The notes under the pieces were generated by a model. That model was not told the DNA's origin and searched no databases. It saw only the letters and a program-made list of their open reading frames with translations. Shown piece after piece: positions 30,226-40,866 of a stretch of DNA of 64,000 nt; position 1 is the first letter of the stretch; every line of letters begins with the position of its first letter. The stretch comes from Leishmania martiniquensis (taxonomy: Eukaryota; Euglenozoa; Kinetoplastea; Trypanosomatida; Trypanosomatidae), in the NCBI RefSeq assembly GCF_017916325.1, contig NC_090137.1, forward strand, positions 1-64,000, written 5' to 3'. The position numbers were made by a program, and so were the translations under genes.

Positions 30226-33201
30226 TCATGTGTGCTTTCGCCGCATGTGAGCTTCGCTGGGATACCCCTGTGGTAACACCACAGCACTGGTAAGCTCTGC
30301 CACTGTCAAAGAGCTGCACCGCTGCTGCGCATGATGATGTGTTGGTAGGCCTTCTCGAGACTGCGGTCTCTGTGCCAGGAACGAAGGCATCCCCACAAGC
30401 AAGGGCTGCGGCAACGAGGGACGCTGGTTTAGTACAGAAAGCGGTTCCATTGCGCTGACTCTCTTATCGAACCCGCTCAGGGAGGCTCTCTGCATCTCAC
30501 GTAAAGATTGCATCATGGCTGCTGGTTGATCCACTGGCTCTGTAGAAACGATGGAAAACATCGCTTGGTATGGCGACGCACCCGCTGCGCAGACGGCCGC
30601 AACCTTGACGTCTTGCGGAACCTTCCACAGAGCTGTCCGAGTCCCACTGGCACCTCTCGCGTAGACGGCATTCGCCCCGCCTTCCTTCGCGAGCGCTGCT
30701 GCAGGGCCGGATAAGAACGGCGATGGAGGCGGCGGAAACATCGCCTCCTGGGCAGCTGTTGTCACCGTCGGCCACACAGGCAGGATCGCTTGGCCTTGCA
30801 TCAGTGAAGGCACCGTCATAGTCGTCACCGGCGCTCTACCGACTCTTCGGCCCACCCTCCTACCATCGATGCTGCCAGTGCCGAGCGCATTAGGCGGGAG
30901 GACCACACCAGCAGCGTTGTTTAGGACGCCGACGTCCACACTAGGTGGCAGCAGTGGCTGATTCACCATCCCCTGCACAAATGGGATCAACGAGTGTATA
31001 AAGTGGCACGAGGTGCCCAAGTTACACATCCGCTTGAACTGAAAGTGCGCGCAGTGTCGCGGGCGCACGATCGTGACCTCCGTGCTGTGGGTAGCGCCAC
31101 GGGTCGCGTCCCTGCTGAGAGCCTGGTACGTTTGCATGGCGCCCGCCGTCGTCAGGATGAGCTCCGACCGTATGAGCTGCGGCGAGCTGTTGAGCTGGTT
31201 GGGCGGGTATACGGCAAAAATCATCCCTGGACCCATGGTAGGGTAGTCAAGCGTGTTGCGGCCCCCAGCCAGCTCCTCACGGTTCATCCGACGCACGGCG
31301 GTGGTGGTGACGCTGTTTTCATTCATATGGACCTGCGTCGCCGTTGAGACGACAAGGCTGTGAATGTACTGACACTCCGCCGCGCTGAAGCAGCGGTGGT
31401 GCAGGTAGCGGTTGCACAGCTGAAAGCGGAATCGTGTTTGATTGCCGTAGCGCTCGTTTAGGGAGACGTACTTGATAGCGCCACGCGTGATGGCGACCTG
31501 TTCGCTCTTGATCAGGTAGTGCTCTCGCATGCCAGAGTCGTAGACGGAGAACTGCGACCCTGCTGGACACCAAACCTCATCTCTCTCGTCATTTCCTCCT
31601 TCACCACACTCGCCGCCGTTGCCGCCGCGTGTGCGTGCCAGATGTGCCTCCAGAAGCTCTGTGAGCTGGGTGCCGGTGAAACCCGGTGCTGCGGCCGAGC
31701 TGGGGACGTGCGGTGGAGCTGCGGAACTCGTGCACAGGTGTTGTTGCAACAGATGCGTCTGCGGCTGCGGAGGGTGACAGGGATGGCTGTTCGGCTCGAC
31801 CTCAGGGCAGTTTGTCCGCGTGAACGCGGGATCCGCGGAGGAAGCCTTGGTGGGTAGATTCTCGCTGTCACTCGCTGCAGCGCTGAGCCGAGCCTCCGGC
31901 CGCCCGTGCCGCATCCCCGTCGAGGAAACCGTCGAGGGTGGCCTCATCGGCCGCTGAGGCCCCTGCCCCGCCGATACCTCAGATTGTCCGCTATTCTTAT
32001 CCGCCTCAGCAGCTCCTCCGCTGTCCACACACCCCAGTGGGCCTGGGCCTTGCGCATTGCCTTCTGGCAATAAGGCGCTTGCGCTCCGGCCAAGGCTAGA
32101 CAAGAGAAGAGACACCGTCCTGGGCGCGTGGCCGCGCGCAGTGAGATCGAGAGATAGGGGAGCCGTACCGTCGTCGCTGTACCCGCCGTCAGCGTCGACA
32201 CTCCCCTGGCGATAGTCCATGTCATACGGTGAGCTGCGTGAAGTGGTCGAGCGCCGCCGACTATCGCTACCAATGCCGTCGTCGTCATCGACAGTGAAGC
32301 CGCCTGTCTCTTCAAAGAAGCGGTCCGCTGTGGTGTACGAGTGTGGCGTCGTCTCGGACGACGATGCCGCGCCGCTCCGGTCATACGTGCTGAGTCGGAA
32401 CTGGTAGTTCTGCATGAAAAACACACCAGAGCTGGAGGTGCTGCCCTCTACAACGTCCACGTCAGGCAGGAAACCGGTGCTACTGCTGTTGCGCCGGTCG
32501 CTACAGCTGTAGTGGCTGCTGCTGCTGCTGCTGGCAGCGGAAGACGTACGCGACAGCGCTGGTCGTGTCTGCGAACTCTTTGGAGAGAGAAGTGTGTGGG
32601 GCGCGTGCCCGGGTTGGTGCAATAGTGCTTGCTGAGGATGGCTCAATGCGTCGCTGCCAGATGCAGCACCGGGGTTACCTCGAGAGGTGTGCAGGTGAAG
32701 AGCCACGTTCAGGTGCTGGGGCGCGGCGCCGCAGCCATTGCTGCTGGGACCCACAAGGCTATCCGGCAACGTAAGTGGGCTACCCGAGTCATCCACGCGG
32801 GGCGAGTGAGCTGGGGTGGAGGTAGAGGTGGAGAGCGCTCGATAAGGGTTGTGGCGGTGCCATTGCGGCGACGTAGTCGAGCTGGAGGCGCTGCTTGTGT
32901 AGGCATCCAGTGGGTCATCGTCGCCGCCGCTTCTCCCGATGGTCCGCCGCGCAGCGCCGCGAAAACCGCTCGTGCGAGGCTGAGGAGAGCGTTGCGCCAT
33001 CGCGGGCGTTTCCTCCGCCTCGATGCCACTCTCGAGTAGTGGGAACTGCACAGGCAGCGGCACTGCTGTACGGGCCCCGTTCGCTGCGGCACTTCCACAA
33101 GAGGCTCCGTTCTGTCTCATCGTCCTATGTCGCTGCGGATTAGAACGACCGCCGTCGTCGTCAAAGGCGAGAGGGTTCATGTGCCGGCTGTTTCTCTCCA
33201 T
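30226..33201 (-). CDS. Two-finger CCCH zinc finger protein
   Basis: This is a 991-residue protein from the first in-frame ATG (33201; the open frame before it starts with TTG). The N-terminal 550 residues are low-complexity (Ser, Pro, His, Gln, Gly) and probably disordered. Two CCCH fingers follow, about 120 residues apart. The first is C-x7-C-x5-C-x3-H (CNRYLHHRCFSAAECQYIH), near residue 600. The second is C-x8-C-x5-C-x3-H (CAHFQFKRMCNLGTSCHFIH), near 720. Proteins of this class bind mRNA and control stability or translation, which is the main level of gene regulation in kinetoplastids. The C-terminal 250 residues are again low-complexity, with phosphorylation-prone Ser/Pro stretches. The family is confident; the specific ZC3H orthologue is not. 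Confidence 0.88.
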   Translation of the reverse strand: MERNSRHMNPLAFDDDGGRSNPQRHRTMRQNGASCGSAAANGARTAVPLPVQFPLLESGIEAEETPAMAQRSPQPRTSGFRGAARRTIGRSGGDDDPLDAYTSSASSSTTSPQWHRHNPYRALSTSTSTPAHSPRVDDSGSPLTLPDSLVGPSSNGCGAAPQHLNVALHLHTSRGNPGAASGSDALSHPQQALLHQPGHAPHTLLSPKSSQTRPALSRTSSAASSSSSSHYSCSDRRNSSSTGFLPDVDVVEGSTSSSGVFFMQNYQFRLSTYDRSGAASSSETTPHSYTTADRFFEETGGFTVDDDDGIGSDSRRRSTTSRSSPYDMDYRQGSVDADGGYSDDGTAPLSLDLTARGHAPRTVSLLLSSLGRSASALLPEGNAQGPGPLGCVDSGGAAEADKNSGQSEVSAGQGPQRPMRPPSTVSSTGMRHGRPEARLSAAASDSENLPTKASSADPAFTRTNCPEVEPNSHPCHPPQPQTHLLQQHLCTSSAAPPHVPSSAAAPGFTGTQLTELLEAHLARTRGGNGGECGEGGNDERDEVWCPAGSQFSVYDSGMREHYLIKSEQVAITRGAIKYVSLNERYGNQTRFRFQLCNRYLHHRCFSAAECQYIHSLVVSTATQVHMNENSVTTTAVRRMNREELAGGRNTLDYPTMGPGMIFAVYPPNQLNSSPQLIRSELILTTAGAMQTYQALSRDATRGATHSTEVTIVRPRHCAHFQFKRMCNLGTSCHFIHSLIPFVQGMVNQPLLPPSVDVGVLNNAAGVVLPPNALGTGSIDGRRVGRRVGRAPVTTMTVPSLMQGQAILPVWPTVTTAAQEAMFPPPPSPFLSGPAAALAKEGGANAVYARGASGTRTALWKVPQDVKVAAVCAAGASPYQAMFSIVSTEPVDQPAAMMQSLREMQRASLSGFDKRVSAMEPLSVLNQRPSLPQPLLVGMPSFLAQRPQSREGLPTHHHAQQRCSSLTVAELTSAVVLPQGYPSEAHMRRKHT

Positions 33202-35715
33202 TATCAGTGGATCGCCGGGAACGAGAGAGAGAGCAGTAGGCGATGCTCCGCTACACAGCCCACTGTGCAAACTCCACGTCAACTGCCGCTGCTTCGAGTA
33301 GTGCGGCTTGTATCGCGGACCACTGTTGTTGAAAATGCTCTGAGCGGCGCTCCTCCTGCATCACCGCAGGCACTAGCAGGGCTATGCGCTGATACACCTC
33401 ACACACGCACACACACACACTGTGTGCACGACGGATGTAGCCCCTTTCACAACGTCTCGTTTCCAAGGCTTCACACTTGAAGCGGGAGCTCCCGCCTTCG
33501 CGCCGTTCGCCCCTACACTGGCAGTTCCCCAGCCACCCTCCCTGTTGCTCTCACGATGTCCCGCGTTGCTTCGTCAATCCTCCGCTTCGCCTTCGCTGCA
33601 TCTCGCGTAAATGCGACGCGGCGGCAATGCGTCGCTCACCCACTCCCACTCCACTCCCCCTGTGTGTGTGCGCGCGCGCGAGAGTGTGTGCGAGAGTGGG
33701 GGAGTGGGGCTGGTGAGATGTCGGAGGCCCACAGCGAGACGCAGATAACCGGAGGCGATTCTCCTCAGCGCTGCCTGCGGGGGCCTCCACCTGTGCGTAA
33801 GGGCCAATGAGAGGCGGTTGAGGGGCCGGGGAAGGGCGAAGGCGGAGACGGTCGAGCTCACGCCGTTGTACGGTGCTTGTGGATGTATGATCAGGCCAGA
33901 ACGCGGCTATTTTTTTCTTGTGTACCATATGCGTTCCTGTGCAACACAATGCATGCGAGAGCTACACGGGAGGGCAGGACAGACACAGAAATAGGGCGCA
34001 AGCGGTCCGACGGGTTCGAAAAGGGAATGAGCGTGGAGAGAAAGAGAGAGAGGGGGAAGGGGGAGGGGGTCCAATGTCAAGTTGAAAGACATTGAAATCA
34101 AGCGGATAGCCTATGGTGGACGGGCAACATTTGGGACGAATGCTCAGATGCCGCCTCAGCAAACATGAAATGTGCGACCCGACCGCCTGCGTACACATGC
34201 GCGGACAAGGGCGCTAAGGAGCCTAGAGCACACTCGCTCGTAGAGCAGTGCTGGCAACGAAGAAACTCACGCGTACGTATCTGCATCCCGCTCTGCGTCG
34301 AGTAGCCGCGCGTGAGAAGGCGGGTGGCCTACACGGGACTACACAAATGGGAAGCAGTACCGTCTGTGGCGTGGATACGAATCTCCCACATCGCCTCCTG
34401 ACGTTTCCGCTTTGTTGTGAGCGTTCTGTTCGCGCGGGGAACAGAAGACTGGGCACCTCGCGGGGGAAGTGCGGAGCTTAGGTACGCCCATACAGCGGCT
34501 GGGCCCCTCGAGGCGCGCGGGGAGGGGGGCGACTCCGCCCTTTACTCTACCGCACCAGCCTGCGACAACAGCAAGAACGAGCCCAAAGAAAACGGCAAGG
34601 CGTTCAGTGCCGGCGCGATTCTGCCTGCACGCTGAGGTCTCCACTCTTTCGCCTGCTCGAGATAGGAAGAGAGAGTGCAGCGCATCCCGCCACGAGGCCG
34701 TAAGCAAGGCGAGATCTCCAATTCAGTCAGCCCGTCCTTTGGGGCCTGCGCGGACTCACACCGTTTACGCCGAGGGCATACCAGCACGCATAGCACCTGT
34801 ACTGCACCAAGAAAAAAAGCACAGAAGCGCGCACGTGTTGTGCCTCCGTACGGAGAAGAATGTGGTACCATCAGCTCTTCCCGCCTCCCACCTATCGGAA
34901 TAGAGACGCCGAGCAAATCGGGGGGGCGAGCCTTACGCTGCGGGCACTGGCAGTTGGCATCACGAGAGCTAAGGGGACTGTGTGGTCCGCTGGGAAGTAT
35001 TTTCGAAGGTGATGGATACGGCACGTCACGCGGAGACAGCGAAGAAGAGATGCCGCGTTCATCTGGCAAGGGGAAAGTGCATGTCGCCGCCGTGACGCCC
35101 GACTCCCGATACCTTCGCGGCGCTCATGCCCGCGACATCGACACAAAAGATTTACTCATGCCGGAATGACACAAATTTCTCTATGGGAACCGGCGCCGTT
35201 CGCTTCGGATGTACGGAAGAGATGTAAGGGGGAGAGGAGAAGGGCAGAGTTCGCTACGAGCACTGAACCTGCCCATGACACACCCGCGCCGTCATCGGCG
35301 TGTGTACGTGTGCGCGTGGCCGTTGAAGCAGAGGACGTAGCAGCCATGGCTTCGACTAGACAAACACAGGCCCCGCCACAGACGTACTTGATGCACACAG
35401 TGGCCTCTCTTTTCGTTAGCCCATCGCTACGCGTCGCCCTCTGTGAAAGCCCCACACTCCGCTAAGCACCTGTCTCTCTCTCACACTTCTCCCTCCTCCC
35501 TCCTTCCTCCCGCCGTCCCCGTAGACACTTCCCTGGCGAAGTACCGGAGTCTCTTGAGCATCGTATGGCGCGCACTTCTGCAGCGCCCCATAGCGCCCTC
35601 TGTTGTTCTTCAAAGAGACAGCAGATTCCTCTCTCGTGCAGGGGTACGGCCCTCAAGTTGTATGACACACACGCCACCGCTGCTGCTGCTGCTACATGAT
35701 CTTTCGCTCCGCCCC
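33202..35715. other. 2.5-kb intergenic region, no gene seen
   Basis: This holds the 5' UTR of the CCCH gene (a polypurine tract near 34041-34070 could be its trans-splicing signal on the minus strand) and the 3' UTR of exportin-T. (AC)n lies at about 33401-33420 and (GT/GC)n at 33661-33710. Frames on the two strands between 34469 and 35169 overlap each other and look random. Confidence 0.55.
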
Positions 35716-38700
35716 TTAGGTTGACCAGTGAGACGGCGCTTGGCGTCGACAGTCATGCACTCGAACCAGCAGCTGCTTCACCTTTGCCTTAAGTGCGACA
35801 TTAACGCGGGGCTGGTCGCGGATGACAGTGCAGCACTCCATCGCTGCCGCCTCTCCAACATATGGTGCTACCCGCTCATACAGTACCTGCATTGCTGGGT
35901 CACCGCACCGCGCCACCAGCAACCGAAAAAACTGAAGTACCTCACCGATTAGCAGAAAGTTTTTGGCGTCGTCCAGGTCGAAGGAGGGATCCATTAGGGT
36001 GCTGAAGGCCGCCGGTAAAGCCTCCTGCAACAGGCACTCGCTGAAGATCTGCTGATTCCTCTGCGCTGTCGCATCATCTGCCACGTCAGAGGCGCCTCTG
36101 TAGCGCTCCATCGCTTGCGCGACAACGGGGCTTGTGAACTCCTGTGTCAGCTTCCCTAGCACCTGCAGCGCCGACTTGGGCAGCTCCAGTTCAGTCGGCA
36201 ACGTCAACGCGTAGCACAGCTGCCGCAGAATCGACGCCCAACATGCGGACGGCATGAGTGAGAAAGCGGCAACGCAGCCCCACGTGGAGACGTTGAAGAG
36301 AAACGTGAAGAACTGCTTGTACACGTTGACTCGCTCGCGTGCACTCTCGCTTACGACTCCCATACACACCACTGGTGACGCCTCACTCAGATCACCAACA
36401 GCGCACAGTCGCTGCCACAGCTGTGACGTGAGTCGCGCAACAGAGAGCACGCCCCGCTTGCCGGCCTTGTTCGCGTACTGAAACATCAACCGCAGTAGCC
36501 TCGACAGCTCCGGTATGGCCTCCATCCAGTTGAGGCACACTGTAACGTATTCTTCAATGTACGGCCGCAACATGCCGTACGGTAAAGTGTTGATGAGTTG
36601 GTGAAACAATTGCCCGACGGTGTCCCGCACCGCGGCGCTGCTTTTCCACTGGCTCGCTACCTCCATCACCCGCTGGGTCACGTGCGCAAACACATGCGCC
36701 ACGAGTAAGCTCGTCCTCGATATCATGGATGAGGTGTCGGGTAGGGCATCTGACGACGCACCGCACACGTCGAGCGGCCCACGGGTGGCTAAGCAGGGTG
36801 TGTCAGCGGTGGTGTCCATTAGCCACCGGCCGTCCATGGAGCCGTTGGGAGAAGGCGCCGATCCGTTAGTGGTGCCATTCTCTGCTGTCGACCCTATGCC
36901 GCTGCTGCTCTCCGTGCTACCCAACCCCTTCGCCAGAGCGCTCAGGAACGAAATGGCGTCCGCCACGGCGCTCTCTGCCGCGGTGACACTCCCAACAGAA
37001 GCTGGGCTGCGAGAGCCTGCGGCACTGCCGTTCATACCACCAAACGAGGCGCCAGCCTCATCAAGAGTGTGCAACGCCGAGTCCACAACGGCGCGCACGA
37101 GTTCAGCCTTGCGACCCAGCAGCGGCGCCACCTCTGCAAGCATGGCGCTGGAGATCAGAGTGGAAGCGTAGCCCTCCGCAGGGGCCGAAGTAGTCAGCAG
37201 CCGCAGTGCCGAGGACGAGCTGGCAGCAAGAGCGCTGCTTGGTTCCTCGCTACAGATGCTGAGAAGCACTCCAATAGCCTCGTAGAGCTCTCGGCGATCG
37301 CTAGGCCGCAGTTGCGGTGCGGTCGTTACAATGCTGTGCAGTGCGGTGATCATGTCGGCCGCGTAGGTGCCCAGCTGGCTTTTCAACGCCTGCAAAAGAT
37401 ACCCAAACAAGTAGCAGATGCGCTGTCGTGCACGGTCGCTACGATTCATTACGCCGCACGGCTGGAGGAGCAGTCGCTGGAGCAGCAGGGGAATAAACTG
37501 CGGGTGGTATGTGAAGAAGAGGTAGTAGCGGCCCAGCACTTCAAAGAAGGCCACGTGCACGCATGCGGCTCCTCCAATGGTCACCGCCTCCGTCGTCAGC
37601 AGGCGCTGCAGCAGTTGCGTGACGGTGTTGCGTGTGTCCTTGAGGCTATCAAGGCAAAGAGACTCACCAATCTCGTAGAGGTACCGCAGCGCCGCCTCCA
37701 GTACTTCGGGATCAGTAAAGTCCGCATCATCTTTCACCGTAGGCGCCTTTCCTGCACCGTCACCCTCGCTCAGTCGAGCGAGCCCGACGAAGAAAAGGCT
37801 GTGAAGGTGCGACATCACCATGCAAGAATGGCGGCGGTGCAGCAGCCGTAGCAAGTGATGCAGCGTCTTCCGCTGATCAATGGTTGCGTCATCGTAGGCG
37901 CGATCCTCCTCGTTGGCCACGCCGGGTACTCTCGTTTGGTGAAAAAGCGTCGCGAGCAGCTCGACCGCCTCGGCCTCCAGCAGGTGTGCACTCTTTAAAT
38001 AAGTCTGCAGAAAGGGTAGCAGGGCGTCGCGCACGTCGAACATGTTCAGCTGCAGCACCCGAATCGCGTGCCCGACGACGGTATGCAACGCGCCAGCAAG
38101 CCCGTCGAGAAGATCGGCTGTGACTGTGAAGGGGCGATCCTGAAGCACCACACCATTCAACTCCACCACGGCAGCCGAGTGGATGGCCGGTTGCTGCTGC
38201 TGCTGTGCCAGCGACGAACACGTGTCGAGAAGGGAAAGAAACTGGCCGGCTACGGCGACGATGAGCTTGGCAACCGCCTCAATGAAAAGCACCGCGGCCT
38301 CCGATGGCGGCGGCAGTTCAAGCAGCGACATTATGCGCGGCAGCGAGTCGATCACGCTCAGGGTTCTGAGAGACTCCATCTTGGTTCCCGGCAGCTGCTT
38401 CTTCTCCACCAGCGACAGCAGGCACTCGCAGGCCGTCACCCGCAAGGGTGGCACTGTTAGGAGAAAGTGGAGGAGGTTGATCCAATCTGCCGTCATGAAG
38501 AGACTCACATCCACCCATTCCACATACGCCTGGATTACACTGAGGCACAGCTTTGCCATGTCCGGATGGCGCACACGAGCGTCGCTGAGAAGTATGCTGT
38601 ACCACATGTCTACAGCCTGCGGAATGACTCGTTCTCGCATCGCGTCCTTCAACTCCATGTCGCGTGCCTGCTGATGCTTCCCGCGCTCCTGCCGATCCCG

Positions 38701-39222
38701 CACACACACGACACGCTCGTCCACGTACTCGAAGATGCGCAGCGCGTAGATGGTCGCAAGATCGGCGGTGGGGAGGGAGAGGCTCGACTGTCGGCGGCGG
38801 ATCATCTCGAAGAGATCGTCGAAAAATGTGTGCCAGCGCGCCGGGTAGAACGCCTGCAGCCCCACCACCATCATCTGCGCGTGTTTGTGGACGACATAGT
38901 CTATCGGCACCACTGTCGGGGACGCAAAGAGGTACCGGTGAATGAACGAGAAAAGCGTCCGATACAACTCCTCCGCTTTCTCGGCGCTCGCCGTGGCCGC
39001 CAGCATCGGAAGGTGGTGTATTATCGTATTGAAGGCCCAGAAGCACCGCAGCGGATTGACTACCTCACTGCTCACGATGTGAAGGCTCAACTTCAGCCCT
39101 TCCGCACTTTCGCGCAGATCCATCAAATAGCGCTCCGCCTCGAGGCGCACATTGTGCGGCACACTCGGGTCAAAGCAGTGAGTGAGCTGTAGCGCCTCCG
39201 CAAAGTTCTCCGTACTCGCCAT
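35716..39222 (-). CDS. Exportin-T (tRNA export karyopherin, LOS1/Xpo-t)
   Basis: This 1168-residue all-helical HEAT-repeat protein probably exports mature tRNA from the nucleus with Ran-GTP. The first in-frame ATG is 39222. The N-terminal region has the importin-beta/exportin pattern (CFWAFNTIIHHLPML; PARWHTFFDDLFEMI). The best evidence is the block near residues 175-270: a segment ending EYVDERVV, then ELKDAMRERVIPQAVDMWYSIL, VIQAYVEWVDVSLFMT and ACECLLSLVEKKQLPGTKME, which matches exportin-T rather than CRM1 or CAS in order and wording (human: LIKDTMREQCIPNLVESWYQ, GAYVSWIDLSLI, ACDCLFEVVNKGMDPVDKM). Length is slightly above human XPOT (962). Ser/Gly/Asn-rich insertions occur in the middle (about residues 755-840). 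Confidence 0.87.
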   Translation of the reverse strand: MASTENFAEALQLTHCFDPSVPHNVRLEAERYLMDLRESAEGLKLSLHIVSSEVVNPLRCFWAFNTIIHHLPMLAATASAEKAEELYRTLFSFIHRYLFASPTVVPIDYVVHKHAQMMVVGLQAFYPARWHTFFDDLFEMIRRRQSSLSLPTADLATIYALRIFEYVDERVVCVRDRQERGKHQQARDMELKDAMRERVIPQAVDMWYSILLSDARVRHPDMAKLCLSVIQAYVEWVDVSLFMTADWINLLHFLLTVPPLRVTACECLLSLVEKKQLPGTKMESLRTLSVIDSLPRIMSLLELPPPSEAAVLFIEAVAKLIVAVAGQFLSLLDTCSSLAQQQQQPAIHSAAVVELNGVVLQDRPFTVTADLLDGLAGALHTVVGHAIRVLQLNMFDVRDALLPFLQTYLKSAHLLEAEAVELLATLFHQTRVPGVANEEDRAYDDATIDQRKTLHHLLRLLHRRHSCMVMSHLHSLFFVGLARLSEGDGAGKAPTVKDDADFTDPEVLEAALRYLYEIGESLCLDSLKDTRNTVTQLLQRLLTTEAVTIGGAACVHVAFFEVLGRYYLFFTYHPQFIPLLLQRLLLQPCGVMNRSDRARQRICYLFGYLLQALKSQLGTYAADMITALHSIVTTAPQLRPSDRRELYEAIGVLLSICSEEPSSALAASSSSALRLLTTSAPAEGYASTLISSAMLAEVAPLLGRKAELVRAVVDSALHTLDEAGASFGGMNGSAAGSRSPASVGSVTAAESAVADAISFLSALAKGLGSTESSSGIGSTAENGTTNGSAPSPNGSMDGRWLMDTTADTPCLATRGPLDVCGASSDALPDTSSMISRTSLLVAHVFAHVTQRVMEVASQWKSSAAVRDTVGQLFHQLINTLPYGMLRPYIEEYVTVCLNWMEAIPELSRLLRLMFQYANKAGKRGVLSVARLTSQLWQRLCAVGDLSEASPVVCMGVVSESARERVNVYKQFFTFLFNVSTWGCVAAFSLMPSACWASILRQLCYALTLPTELELPKSALQVLGKLTQEFTSPVVAQAMERYRGASDVADDATAQRNQQIFSECLLQEALPAAFSTLMDPSFDLDDAKNFLLIGEVLQFFRLLVARCGDPAMQVLYERVAPYVGEAAAMECCTVIRDQPRVNVALKAKVKQLLVRVHDCRRQAPSHWST

Positions 39223-39369
39223 GGGTGCAGCCTGCGTTGATGCACAGCGCGAGCGAGGAAGCGAACGATACTTTGAGAACGAAGTAAGCGAAGAAGGTGC
39301 AAGCCAAAGGAGCGGCAGCGGACAGCTGTCCGTAAGCGGCGCCCAAGACGGCAGCAGCAATGAAAAGGC

Positions 39370-39411
39370 CCACACACACACAGACACGCACGCACGCACA
39401 CACACACACAC
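39370..39411. repeat. (AC)n microsatellite in exportin-T 5' flank
   Basis: CA/GCAC dinucleotide repeat of about 42 bases, 150 bases upstream of the exportin-T ATG; on the transcribed strand it reads GT. Confidence 0.9.
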
Positions 39412-39704
39412 TTTTTTTCACGCACACTTCGAGAAACGGCGAGGGTCGCCTCCCCCCTCCCCAAAGAAGGGACGCGGGTGATCGAAGATGGTAAATGGAG
39501 GCAGAGGGAGAGAGAGAGGGAAGAGAAGAGCGCGCGCACGATCAGGAGAGCGCGAGAGAGAGAGCCCGAGAGAAACTGCGCCCTGAGAGGATAACACCGC
39601 AAGACAATAACTCTCGGAAAGGCAGCGAGCGAAACGGACAAAAACTATAGATCATCAGCGGCGCGCGTCACTGCCGCATCGATGAAGAGCCGCCGCCTTC
39701 TTTT

Positions 39705-39741
39705 ACACGCACACGCACGCACACGCACACACACATATATA
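39705..39741. repeat. (AC)n microsatellite
   Basis: A CACG/ACAC repeat of about 37 bases ending in ATATATAAG, between exportin-T and ATM. Confidence 0.85.
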
Positions 39742-40668
39742 AGTTGGTTGTTCGTTGATGTCGCTGCGGGAGAGTCGCGGAGAGAATGACGGTTGGCAGC
39801 ACTTGTGGAGGAAGTCGCGGGATCTTTAGTTACAGATTAGTTTTGTTCTTCCTCCCGTCCGTTTTATGACGCTCTTTGTCGATACCCATGCGCACTTGTT
39901 TCTGTGGACGATAGAATCGATGGGGGAAGGGGGGACGCAAAGAAGCGGAGGGTACTGCTGTGAGAAAAGCGATCTCTCACTTCCTCACACTCTCACGAGT
40001 TTTGTCCGCCAGTGAGTCGCTCCCCCTCAACTCGTCGTTTTCTGTGTCGGAGGTGGGGAAGAAAAGAGAGAGAGCAGTAAACGAAACGAAGAGGCACGGA
40101 GGTGCTTCTGGTGTTGCGCAGCTTTCTCTGTTGAGTTTCCGTGATGCTACCGGCGGCTGTGGGGAGCATCGGGGCGCGTTCGCCGAGAGGGAAAAGAAAG
40201 CAGAAAGGCACGCATACCCACGTGAGGGGTGCAATCAGGAGGAGAGAGAGGACGGCGCCCAGTAGGGGGGGGGAAGCGGGAAGAGGCGGAGGAAATGAGG
40301 GATGAGGACGTCACCTCGAGAGACTGAGAAAGCTGCGGAAACTCATGCACAAGCGCCAGTCGTGAAGACGTGTGCGAGTGATGCGGCATGAGATGTGCAA
40401 CAGACACTCGACGGGCACAACGTGTCGCATGCATCTTCTGTCTCCTGCACCTGCGAGGCACAGCCCCGCTGCAGAGGTGCGGAAGCGTCTCCTTCGCTCT
40501 TTGGTGAAGCTCATGCGGAACATCAGGGCGCGGGAGCGATCATGGCCATGGCGGAGAGGGCGGCGTTGAGAGGGAGACAGAGAAAAGGGGAGGAGGAACG
40601 CTGCTCCCCTACACGCAGACGGCGCGCAGCCCATTGGGTGGAACGCAGCGCTCTCAAGAGCAGTCACA

Positions 40669-40691
40669 GATATATATATATATATGTGTGT
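40669..40691. repeat. (TA)n microsatellite in ATM 3' flank
   Basis: A TA dinucleotide run followed by TGTGTG, about 180 bases beyond the ATM stop codon. Confidence 0.9.
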
Positions 40692-40866
40692 ACTTTTTCT
40701 AACTTTTATATCCGCTCCTCGAGCGCTCCGCCACCACAAATCGACAAAGGTGCGGCGGCTGCAAAGAAATCTCACAGAAGGGCATGGGGGCAGGCGGGGA
40801 GGCGTGCCGTGTGGACGGATGACGTGGCCCTGTTGCTTCTTGTTTCTGCTCACTGTCCGCCGCGTA

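Larger units (their letters stand above)
39223..40866. other. Intergenic region between exportin-T and ATM
   Basis: This 1.6-kb stretch has the exportin-T 5' UTR with a strong polypurine tract (39497-39533, polypyrimidine on the minus strand), (AC)n tracts at 39370-39411 and 39705-39741, a (TA)n run at 40669-40685, and the ATM 3' UTR. No gene is seen. Confidence 0.6.

Noticed and set aside
30226..33282. CCCH gene start at 33282
   Set aside because: The codon there is TTG; the first in-frame ATG is at 33201.
34469..35169. Overlapping 144-, 164- and 175-codon frames on both strands
   Set aside because: Mutually overlapping frames without domain signals in an expected UTR region.
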